A stretch of 32,595 bases of DNA, taken from the NCBI GenBank assembly GCA_016235675.1, contig JACRJN010000118.1:1-32595 (forward strand), in the 5' to 3' direction. The DNA comes from Candidatus Schekmanbacteria bacterium. Its GTDB lineage: Bacteria > SZUA-182. The notes beneath the pieces were generated by a model. That model had not been told where the DNA came from, made no database searches, and saw only the letters and a program-made list of their open reading frames with translations. Made by a program: the position numbers and the translations under genes. Positions 18,801 to 25,251 of this stretch are shown in pieces; the stretch's first letter is position 1, and each line of letters opens with the position of its first letter.

Positions 18801-19204
18801 TTGAAAAACAATTGCAGGCCTGTAAAATAGAATATGTTAAGCTGACCGGACAGACCAAAGACCGGAAAACCCCGATAAACGACTTCCAAAACGGCAAAAA
18901 GCCGCTTTTCCTGATCAGCCTCAAGGCGGGAGGCACCGGTTTAAACCTGACCGCCGCCGACACGGTCATCCATTACGACCCCTGGTGGAACCCGGCCGTG
19001 GAAAATCAAGCCACCGACCGCGCCCATCGCATCGGACAGGACAAACCGGTATTCGTCTATAAATTGATTACCGCCGGAACGGTGGAAGAAAAAATCCTCC
19101 AACTGCAAGAGAAAAAACGCGCTTTAGCCGAAGGAATCTTCAACCCGACCAGCCAAGCCGCCGGGAAACTTACCGCGGATGATATTCATTCGTTGTTTGA
19201 GTAG
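15836..19204 (+). CDS. SWIM-domain SNF2-family helicase
   Basis: This 1122-residue protein combines an N-terminal SWIM zinc finger (Cys75, Cys77, Cys83, His85 in [16 protein letters not shown]), a long middle region, and a C-terminal Swi2/Snf2 ATPase. Motif I is [10 protein letters not shown] at about 686, the Walker B box is DEAQ at 784-787, then [20 protein letters not shown], and the second RecA lobe has [13 protein letters not shown] and DRAHRIGQ near 1060. Such proteins translocate on double-stranded DNA and are thought to remodel DNA-protein complexes; the bacterial substrate is unknown. TGAGG precedes the ATG. It stands alone after the ribosomal terminator, with repeats on both sides. 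Confidence 0.92.
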   Translation: [1122 protein letters not shown]

Positions 19205-19465
19205 CGGGATCGCAGGGTGGTCTGCGTCCCAATGTTGTTGAGTCAAGGAATTTTATCTGAAAATATCTTTTTGCCCATGAAGGACACGAAAAATGTAGTC
19301 CCGTGGCTTTAGCCACGCATTTTCAGCTTAGGCTGAGACTAAAAGCATGTTCACCCGGAACGGCTTGAATTATAGAGAAGATTTAACCATTTGTGAGACA
19401 ATATCGCATGGCTAATGCCATGAAGATCAGCCCTGAAGGGCTGGAACTACGATATTAATTGATAG

Positions 19466-19490
19466 GTTCAGCGTGAGAACACGCCGAAAC
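19466..19490. repeat. Family B palindrome, diverged copy
   Basis: GTTCAGCGTGAGAACACGCC followed by GAAAC, an imperfect palindrome with a GAGAA-type loop. It matches the form GTTTCGGnnTG-loop-CAnnCCGAAAC seen in seven other places (25128-25153, 25172-25197, 26511-26538, 26551-26578, 26676-26701, 26731-26756, 27726-27751). Confidence 0.6.
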
Positions 19491-19500
19491 ATCGAATTTT

Positions 19501-19706
19501 GGTGGGCACAGCCCACCCTACCGAAGTAGAGGCTTTAGCCTCGTCAACTTAGGAATAAAATTTGCGAAACTGATAAACTACGGCTATAATAAAATAGTCT
19601 TGTAGGGTGGGCTTTGCCCACCAATTTTGGTTGTCATTACATTATTTATGATCGGCATAATTTAAATTGAGAATAATTTAAAATGGTGGGCAGAGCCCAC
19701 CCTACA
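19501..19706. repeat. Family C GGTGGGC repeats, three copies
   Basis: Three 22-base palindromes of the form GGTGGGCACAGCCCACCCTA lie at 19501-19522, 19601-19622 (inverted) and 19685-19706. The loop varies: CACA, TTT and CAGA. Between the last two is AT-rich sequence with no recognised feature. A fourth copy is at 27758-27779 within the secretion operon. Confidence 0.8.
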
Positions 19707-19735
19707 GGGGTTTATTTTACTACTAAGGGGTTAAC

Positions 19736-20398
19736 ATGCACTATCCGGGGTTTTTTATTACGCTGGAAGGGATCGAGGGCTGCGGCAAAACCACGCAGGC
19801 AAAAAAACTGAATGCGGCGCTGCAAAAGCTGGGCTATCCGGTTTTATTGACCAAAGAGCCGGGGGGAACCGATCTGGGCAAGGAAATCAGGAAGTTACTG
19901 CTGCGCTGTAACGGCCTTAAAATCGGGGCCGAGGCTGAGCTGCTTTTGTATGCCGCCGACCGCGCCCAGCATGTCCGGGAGTTTCTCGTCCCGCCGCTGG
20001 AGGCCGGTCATATTGTGATTTGCGACCGTTTCGCCGATGCAACTGTGGCTTATCAGGGTTATGCCCGCGGGCTGGATAAAAACCTGATCGCCCACATCAA
20101 TCAATTCGCCACCCAAAAATTGCAGCCCGATGTCACCATCCTTTTAGACCTGGACGTCAGAACCGGTTTAGCGCGCGCTCAGGTCAGAAATCAGCAAAGT
20201 AAGCCCGCTGAGCGGGAAGATCGTTTCGAAAAGGAAGATTGGCGTTTTCACGAACAGGTACGGCAGGGTTATCTGGCGTCGGCCAAGGGCGAACCGGAAA
20301 GAATTAAGATTATCGATGCGGGCAAACCGGCGGTGCAGGTGTTTGAAAATATTATGGCCGATATTATGCCGTTGTTATTAGAGAAGGGAACAAAGTAA
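19736..20398 (+). CDS. tmk: Thymidylate kinase
   Basis: The 220-residue enzyme phosphorylates dTMP to dTDP. The P-loop is GIEGCGKTTQAKKL near residue 12, the DR(Y/F/H) motif is CDRFADATVAYQGYARG, and TILLDLDVRTGLARAQ is the strand before the LID. A LID with arginines follows (KPAEREDRFEKED). AAGGGG sits ahead of the ATG at 19736. It abuts ricT with no spacer, an arrangement recalling Firmicutes tmk-yaaQ-yaaR-holB-yaaT clusters but with the middle genes missing. Confidence 0.95.
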   Translation: MHYPGFFITLEGIEGCGKTTQAKKLNAALQKLGYPVLLTKEPGGTDLGKEIRKLLLRCNGLKIGAEAELLLYAADRAQHVREFLVPPLEAGHIVICDRFADATVAYQGYARGLDKNLIAHINQFATQKLQPDVTILLDLDVRTGLARAQVRNQQSKPAEREDRFEKEDWRFHEQVRQGYLASAKGEPERIKIIDAGKPAVQVFENIMADIMPLLLEKGTK

Positions 20399-21274
20399 AT
20401 GAATCTTTCCGTAAACATTAATTGTGCCGGGTGCCAAAATTGCATGTCCTGCCAGGTTGCCGACGGTGAAAAATTCAAATGCGGGGAAGGCTGCGTGGTG
20501 GAAACGAGTAAGGGGATATTTCTGGCGCATATCCAACAAATCGTGCCCGGTAATAAGGTAGACCAGGCTTGCGATTGCAAGTTTTTGCGTAAAGCCACCG
20601 CAGAAGATCTGGAGAAAAACCAGCAAAACCTGGAATCGGCGCAAAAAGCCCTGGATTTCTGCGCTCAGCGCATCCGAACACGCAATTTGCCGATGAAGCT
20701 GGTGGGGGTGCAATATCTTCTGGACGGCAGTAAGGCGGTTTTTTACTTTACCGCCGACGGCCGGGTCGATTTTCGTGAGTTGGTGCGGGATTTGGCCTAT
20801 GAATTGCGCACCCGCATTGAAATGAAGCAGATCGGGGTCAGGGACGAAGCCAAAATTATGGGCGGCTACGGCAGTTGCGGCCAGCAATTGTGTTGCAGCA
20901 CCTTTTTGCGCGATTTCGAGCCGGTCTCCATCCGTATGGCCAAAGTCCAGAATCTGACCCTTGATCCCACCAAGATTTCCGGAGTGTGCGGGCGACTGAT
21001 GTGTTGTTTGGGCTACGAGCACCAGGATTATGAAAAGGGCCGGAAATTGCTGCCCAAGATCGGCGAACACGTTACCGTCAACGGTAAAAACGGCAAAGTC
21101 ACCAGCTTGGATTTCATCAAAGAAATGGTGTTTGTTCAATTCGAAGAGGGTGCTCTGGAAAAATACCCCGCCGAGCAATTGAAAGGCAAGACCAAACCCG
21201 CTGCCAATCAAGAGCAAGAGCGCGAAGCGGAGCAAAACGGCGAGGGAGAAGCTCCCCCCGGTAAAGTGGATTAA
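20399..21274 (+). CDS. ricT: RicT/YaaT-like PSP1-domain protein with Cys-rich N-terminus
   Basis: The 291-residue product carries the PSP1 C-terminal domain with GGYGSCGQQLCCSTFLRDFE and KISGVCGRLMCCLGYEHQDY, the cysteine motifs of RicT (YaaT). In Bacillus the RicA-RicF-RicT complex holds iron-sulfur clusters and assists RNase Y-dependent mRNA processing. Here the N-terminus is unusual: Cys9, Cys12, Cys15 and Cys18 in CAGCQNCMSC, plus Cys28 and Cys32, resembling ferredoxin-type cluster ligands. The C-terminal tail is Glu/Gln-rich. The ATG directly follows the tmk stop, with AAGGGA upstream. RicA and RicF partners are not in the window. Confidence 0.88.
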   Translation: MNLSVNINCAGCQNCMSCQVADGEKFKCGEGCVVETSKGIFLAHIQQIVPGNKVDQACDCKFLRKATAEDLEKNQQNLESAQKALDFCAQRIRTRNLPMKLVGVQYLLDGSKAVFYFTADGRVDFRELVRDLAYELRTRIEMKQIGVRDEAKIMGGYGSCGQQLCCSTFLRDFEPVSIRMAKVQNLTLDPTKISGVCGRLMCCLGYEHQDYEKGRKLLPKIGEHVTVNGKNGKVTSLDFIKEMVFVQFEEGALEKYPAEQLKGKTKPAANQEQEREAEQNGEGEAPPGKVD

Positions 21275-21359
21275 TCGGGCTACTTTTAGCGATGCACGAA
21301 TTTGATTTTTTCCCATCTACCTTAAAGCAACTCACCCATAAATCCCCACGTGTACTAAC

Positions 21360-21606
21360 TTGTATTCAAATTTGCAGTCAATCAGGTAAATCTATTGTCG
21401 TAGCGCAGACCTTCAGGTCTGCCCCTCATGCACGATTAGCATGGACGTTGGGTATGAGGACTGAGGTGTGAGGACTGAGGTATGAGTAAAATTCACTCAG
21501 TCCTCAGTCCTGAACAACTCAGTTCTCAACTATAGTCCCGCCTCTCTAAGCAGACCTAAAGGTCTGTGCTACGTTAATATAATTGAGTTTACTTGTTTGA
21601 ATACAA
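21360..21606. repeat. Nested composite palindrome with heptamer arms
   Basis: Three layers of inverted repeat are nested. The outer layer is TTGTATTCAAA (21360-21370) with its complement at 21596-21606. The middle layer is the pair 21399-21422 and 21550-21573, matching at 22 of 24 positions when inverted; each member is itself a small palindrome (GCAGACCTTCAGGTCTGC and CAGACCTAAAGGTCTG). The inner layer is an array of GAGGACT/GAGGTGT-type heptamers at 21456-21486, facing the complementary CTCAGTCCTCAGTCCT at 21496-21511. Confidence 0.85.
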
Positions 21607-21753
21607 ATTGGTATTAATATTCCTAAACAAACACACATTCCCGTAATTTCCCTCAAAAGATCAACCCTTCACACGGTAAACGCTTAAAAATGTAATATGT
21701 CTGTACCAGGTACTGCCTTTACAGGGAATATATGTTGCATATTTCTTTAGTAT

Positions 21754-21895
21754 GTTGTAAGTAAGGTATCACGAGGGTTATGTCTCACGTAAGGAGGTGA
21801 GGTCTTTTAATTAGAGATTAGCCTAAAAGGGTGACTTTTGATGCCGTAACAACTTAACTAGATGTTTTGAAAAGTTCCATTACCAAAGGAGGTAA
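21754..21895 (+). promoter_or_regulatory. Putative structured 5' leader of the pseudopilin operon
   Basis: GTTGT (21754-21758) can pair with ACAAC (21849-21853), and GGTATCA (21765-21771) with TGATGCC (21839-21845), closing a domain. Inside are hairpins CTCAC/GTGAG around an AAGGAGG-containing loop (21784-21801) and CTTTTA/TAAAAG (21804-21829). TTACC (21880-21884) and GGTAA (21891-21895) then flank the ribosome binding site of the first pilin. It does not match riboswitch consensus sequences I know, including c-di-GMP-I. The fold is read by eye only. Confidence 0.35.
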
Positions 21896-21900
21896 CAATT

Positions 21901-22551
21901 ATGTGGAGCAAAAGAGAAAAAGAAGCGGGTTTTACCTTGATTGAAATTGTGGTGATTTTGGCGGTCATCGCCATTATCGCGGCGGCCATGGTTCCGCGTA
22001 TATCGGGTATTATGGATGACGCCAAAATATCCCGCGCCCAATCAGAAGTGCAAACCGTCGGTATGGCGATTTTACGGTTCAACGCCAATACCGGAAAATG
22101 GCCGGCCAGGGACGGCGACGCTGCCGACAACAAGTTGACCACCCTGGTCAGCGGCAGCAGCAGTATTCCGGTACCGTTGCCGGCTTATGCAGGCGGCGAT
22201 ACCAATTATTACGGCAACGATGCTACTACGGCTACCGGCGATTATCTGGACAATCACCTGAAAATGAACACTCCTAAGGGAAGCGCCGACGCTGCCTATC
22301 CTACCAGCGGGGTCAATCGTTGGAACGGCCCTTATTTGCAAGAGGTGGGCGCTGATCCCTGGGGCAATGCCTATGTAGTAAACATCATCAGCACATATGA
22401 TAACGATACGACAGATAATCTTTATTGTTACGTGATTTCCGCCGGACCGGACGGTACGATCCAAACCGATGCTGAGGTTAAAGACAGCGAATTGGCCACA
22501 CATGCTATCGGCGGCGACGATGTGGCCTTTTTGGTGCGGGCTAGAAAGTAA
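21901..22551 (+). CDS. GspG-like type II pseudopilin, copy 1
   Basis: The 216-residue protein has a short basic leader and a class III prepilin cleavage site, MWSKREKEAG|FTLIEIVVIL, with Glu5 of the mature chain and a hydrophobic N-terminal helix. The C-terminal WNGPYLQEVGADPWGNAYVV and VISAGPDGTIQTDAEV resemble the calcium-binding region of major pseudopilins (GspG). It would be processed by a prepilin peptidase and form the pseudopilus that drives secretion. AAAGGAGGTAACAATT before the ATG is the strongest ribosome binding site in this operon. A similar gene, about 80 percent identical by eye, follows 55 bases later. Confidence 0.92.
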   Translation: MWSKREKEAGFTLIEIVVILAVIAIIAAAMVPRISGIMDDAKISRAQSEVQTVGMAILRFNANTGKWPARDGDAADNKLTTLVSGSSSIPVPLPAYAGGDTNYYGNDATTATGDYLDNHLKMNTPKGSADAAYPTSGVNRWNGPYLQEVGADPWGNAYVVNIISTYDNDTTDNLYCYVISAGPDGTIQTDAEVKDSELATHAIGGDDVAFLVRARK

Positions 22552-22572
22552 AGGCTGTATTTTGCATCCTTT

Positions 22573-22598
22573 ACCTCATTCCTGAAAGGAAGGGAGGT
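22573..22598 (+). promoter_or_regulatory. Hairpin enclosing the ribosome binding site of the second pseudopilin
   Basis: ACCTC (22573-22577) pairs with GAGGT (22594-22598) and TTCCT (22579-22583) with AGGAA (22587-22591), with a GAA loop. The 3' strand contains the GGGAGG ribosome binding site of the pseudopilin starting at 22607. The structure could reduce or tune translation of the second gene relative to the first. Confidence 0.5.
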
Positions 22599-22606
22599 TG
22601 TTTGAT

Positions 22607-23257
22607 ATGAATCCCAAGAACAGAGAGAGTGGTTTTACCTTGATAGAAATCGTGGTTATTTTGGCGGTTATCGCCATTATCGCCGCTTCGATGGTACCGA
22701 GGATTTCCGGAATTATCGATGATGCCAAAATCGCCCGCGCCCAATCGGAGGTACAAACGGTAGGCATGGCGATCTTGCGCTTCAACGCCAATACCGGCAA
22801 ATGGCCGGCCAAAAATGGTGACGGCGAAGACAATAAGCTTTATACATTAGTCAGCGGCAGTGCCAGTATTCCGGTACCGATACCGGCTTATGCCGGCGGC
22901 GGCGACACCAATTATTTCGGCAGCGACGCTTCTGTGGCCACCGGCGATTACCTGGACAACCATCTGAAGATGAATTCGCCTAAGGGCAGCGCGGATAATG
23001 CCTACCCGACTACCGGTGTTAACCGCTGGAACGGTCCGTATTTGCAGGAAGTGGGCGCCGACCCGTGGGGCAATGCTTATGTGGTGAATATTATCAGTTC
23101 CTACGATAACAATACCGAAGAAAACTTATATTGTTACGTGATTTCCGCAGGCCCCGACGGCACCATTCAAACCGATTCCGACGTTACCGCGGCTGAAGTG
23201 GCGACTCATGCGGTGTCAGGTGATGACATCGCCTTCTTGCTGCGTTCCAGAAGATAA
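22607..23257 (+). CDS. GspG-like type II pseudopilin, copy 2
   Basis: This 216-residue paralogue of the preceding gene keeps the prepilin site, MNPKNRESG|FTLIEIVVIL, and the C-terminal WNGPYLQEVGADPWGNAYVV and VISAGPDGTIQTDSDV. Changes are scattered and mostly conservative, and the DNA has diverged at many synonymous positions, so both copies appear to be under selection. I chose the ATG at 22607, 9 bases after GGGAGG, rather than the TTG at 22598, which falls on the end of the ribosome binding site. Two similar subunits may have distinct positions in the pseudopilus. Confidence 0.91.
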   Translation: MNPKNRESGFTLIEIVVILAVIAIIAASMVPRISGIIDDAKIARAQSEVQTVGMAILRFNANTGKWPAKNGDGEDNKLYTLVSGSASIPVPIPAYAGGGDTNYFGSDASVATGDYLDNHLKMNSPKGSADNAYPTTGVNRWNGPYLQEVGADPWGNAYVVNIISSYDNNTEENLYCYVISAGPDGTIQTDSDVTAAEVATHAVSGDDIAFLLRSRR

Positions 23258-23413
23258 CGACTATCACCCTGCCGGCCCGCATTATTGTGCCGAATAATGC
23301 GGGCGGTAAGGTTGAAATGTTGACGGTTATCTGTTGTCGGTTGTCAGTTAAAACCTTATACGAAACCGACAACCGACAACCGACAACTGACAACCTGGAA
23401 AGGGTGAATAAAC
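23258..23413. repeat. Gap with GC-rich hairpin and GACAACC heptamer arrays
   Basis: A perfect hairpin, GCCCGCATTATT (23275-23286) with its complement at 23293-23304, is not followed by a U-tract. Then GTTGTCGGTTGTCAGTT (23333-23349) faces an array of ACCGACA units at 23365-23395 (three ACCGACA, one ACTGACA, then ACC; period 7). The same GTTGTCGGTTGTC motif recurs at 29458-29470 with complementary units at 29547-29561. The hairpin could attenuate readthrough from the abundant pilin genes into gspE. Confidence 0.8.
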
Positions 23414-25087
23414 GTGGAAAACCAGACGTTCAAGCCGCTTGGCCAAAGACTTATCGAACAAGGTGTTATCAGCAAGGCGCAACTGGATTTGGCCTTGGAA
23501 GAACAAAAACGCACCGGCGATTATTTAGGCGAGATTTTACAGCGCCTGGGATTTGTTACCGAAGCGCAGCTTACCTTTTGTTTAGCCGATCGCATCGGCG
23601 CCGCCTCCATTAAATTAAAAACGGTTTCCATCCCCTCCGAAGCCCTCAAGCTTGTTCCGGAGACTTTCGCCCGCTCACACAGATTAATTCCCGTCAATTT
23701 AGTAAATAATCTGCTTACCGTAGCCATGGTCGATACTGTCGATGTGGTGACCATCGATGAACTGCGCCGCCTGACCAAATGCCATATCGAGGTCAAATCC
23801 GCCACTCACGGTGACATCCTCAAGGCTATCGAAAAATATTACGCCGAGGAAGTGGTCGACGAGGACATCGAGAAGATCATCACCGAGGCGGAAAAGATCA
23901 GCGCCGACAAGAAAGAAGACGAGAGTTTGGCCGTCCCGATCATTAAACTGGTAGAGCAGATTTTATACCGCGGCATCAAGATGGGCGCCACCGATATTCA
24001 TATCGAGCCGGACGAATTGGTAATGCGCACCCGCTACCGTATCGACGGGGTGATGCAGCAAGGCCCCTCATTTCCCAAAAAGCTGCAATCGGCAATTATT
24101 ACCCGCATCAAAATTATTTCCGACCTGAACGTTTCGGAAAGCCGTATCCCACAGGACGGTAAAACCCGTTATACCATCGGCCAGAAAAAGATTGACATGC
24201 GCGTCTCCACCCTGCCCGCCATCTTCGGCGAGGCGATCGTCATTCGTATTCTGGATCGCGCCAAGGTCTTGGTCGGTTTGGCAAACCTGGGTTTTTTCGA
24301 TAAAGACCGGGCGATTTTCAATGACCTGATTGAGCGCCCTAACGGGATTATCCTGGTTACTGGGCCTACCGGTTCGGGGAAAACCACCACTCTCTATACC
24401 GCCTTAGGCAGCATCAACTCCCTGGAAAAGACGGTTATCACCCTGGAAGACCCGGTGGAATACGAGCTTTCCACCATTCGCCAGTCGCAAATCAACGTCA
24501 AAGCGGGAATGACCTTTGCTGCCGGGTTACGGGCGATTTTGCGCCAGGACCCGGACGTGATTCTGATCGGTGAAATGCGTGATAAAGAGACGGCGGAAAT
24601 GGCGGTGCGCGCCGCTTTGACCGGCCACCTGGTCTTTTCCACCCTGCATACCAACGACGCCCCCAAAGCCATCCCCCGTTTGGTGGATATGGGAATTACG
24701 CCCCTGCTGATCTCCTCCTCAGTGATTGCCATCATCGCCCAGCGCCTGGTGCGCATAATCTGCGAGGATTGCAAGGTGGAGGGCGAACCCAATATGCAGT
24801 TGGTGAAAAAGTTCAATCTGGAGGAGCGGCTGGATTTTTCCCAGCCCTTTTATAAAGGCAAGGGCTGCCCGGTTTGCAACAACATCGGTTTCAAAGGACG
24901 GCGGGCGATCTTTGAAATCCTGGTGATGAATGCCGAAATCAGCAAGTTGATTATCAACGATATAGACCCGGATAAAGTCAGAGCGGTAGCCAGTCAATCC
25001 GGTATGCGCTCCATGCTTGATGACGGCCTGGTTAAGGTGCAGGCCGGGATGACCACCCTGGATGAGGTGTTAAGGGTGGTGTTTTAG
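23414..25087 (+). CDS. gspE: Type II secretion / type IV pilus assembly ATPase (GspE/PilB)
   Basis: The 557-residue hexameric ATPase powers pseudopilus or pilus extension at the inner membrane. An N-terminal MshEN/GspE_N domain begins LGQRLIEQGVISKAQLDLAL. Walker A is GPTGSGKTT at about 317, the Asp box LEDPVEYE follows, Walker B is in PDVILIGEMRDKETAEMAVR (Glu387), and the His box is GHLVFSTLHTNDA. Two CxxC pairs (Cys450/453 and Cys485/488) form the zinc domain typical of GspE and PilB rather than the retraction ATPase PilT. The start is GTG at 23414 behind GAAAGGG. Confidence 0.95.
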   Translation: MENQTFKPLGQRLIEQGVISKAQLDLALEEQKRTGDYLGEILQRLGFVTEAQLTFCLADRIGAASIKLKTVSIPSEALKLVPETFARSHRLIPVNLVNNLLTVAMVDTVDVVTIDELRRLTKCHIEVKSATHGDILKAIEKYYAEEVVDEDIEKIITEAEKISADKKEDESLAVPIIKLVEQILYRGIKMGATDIHIEPDELVMRTRYRIDGVMQQGPSFPKKLQSAIITRIKIISDLNVSESRIPQDGKTRYTIGQKKIDMRVSTLPAIFGEAIVIRILDRAKVLVGLANLGFFDKDRAIFNDLIERPNGIILVTGPTGSGKTTTLYTALGSINSLEKTVITLEDPVEYELSTIRQSQINVKAGMTFAAGLRAILRQDPDVILIGEMRDKETAEMAVRAALTGHLVFSTLHTNDAPKAIPRLVDMGITPLLISSSVIAIIAQRLVRIICEDCKVEGEPNMQLVKKFNLEERLDFSQPFYKGKGCPVCNNIGFKGRRAIFEILVMNAEISKLIINDIDPDKVRAVASQSGMRSMLDDGLVKVQAGMTTLDEVLRVVF

Positions 25088-25088
25088 A

Positions 25089-25242
25089 AGGCTTCAGGCT
25101 CTGGGCTTCAGGCTTTAGGCTAATTTTGTTTTGGTTTGTCCCCAAGCCGAAACCGTAAATAGATAACGTTAGTTTCGGTGTGAGAACGCACCGAGACACT
25201 AAATGTTTTAGCCTGAAGCCCGAAGCCTAAAGCCCAAAGCCC
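25089..25242. repeat. Heptamer-armed palindrome enclosing two family B copies
   Basis: The arms 25089-25122 and 25209-25242 are inverted copies of AAGCCYR heptamer arrays, matching at 27 of 34 positions. All seven differences are transitions and fall mostly at the last two positions of the heptamer. Between them lie two family B palindromes, at 25128-25153 (GTTTTGGTTTGTCCCCAAGC followed by CGAAAC) and 25172-25197 (GTTTCGGTGTGAGAACGCAC followed by CGAGAC). The whole fills the gspE-gspF gap and ends about 10 bases before the gspF ATG. Confidence 0.85.
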
Positions 25243-25251
25243 GGAGAACCT

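Larger units (their letters stand above)
19205..19735. other. 531-base intergenic region rich in small palindromes
   Basis: No convincing gene is seen. The region contains perfect short palindromes: CGTGGCTTTAGCCACG (19302-19317), CATGGCTAATGCCATG (19407-19422), CAGCCCTGAAGGGCTG (19428-19443) and GAGGCTTTAGCCTC (19529-19542). It also holds a family B copy (19466-19490) and three GGTGGGC...GCCCACC elements (family C: 19501-19522, 19601-19622, 19685-19706). A promoter for tmk-ricT is presumably here, but I cannot place one securely. Confidence 0.8.
21275..21900. other. 626-base gap: composite palindrome plus pilin leader
   Basis: No supported gene is present. The left part (21360-21606) is a nested composite palindrome listed separately. 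The AT-rich segment 21607-21753 shows no recognisable feature. The right part (21754-21895) may fold as a structured untranslated leader of the first pseudopilin gene. A promoter must lie before that leader, but no -35/-10 pair is convincing enough to call. Confidence 0.75.

Noticed and set aside
20378-21316. Long minus-strand open frame of 312 codons opposite ricT
   Set aside because: It lies entirely across the plus-strand RicT gene, whose PSP1 cysteine motifs are unmistakable; no family features or ribosome binding site support the minus-strand frame.
21754-21895. c-di-GMP-I (GEMM) riboswitch before the pilin genes
   Set aside because: The conserved GGCAAACC, GGGACGCAAAGCC and GGGUUGCCG-like segments of that class are absent, so only an unnamed structured leader is proposed.
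23275-23304. GC-rich hairpin after the pilin genes as a full terminator
   Set aside because: The stem is perfect but no U-tract follows and the operon clearly continues into gspE; partial attenuation is possible, full termination is not supported.
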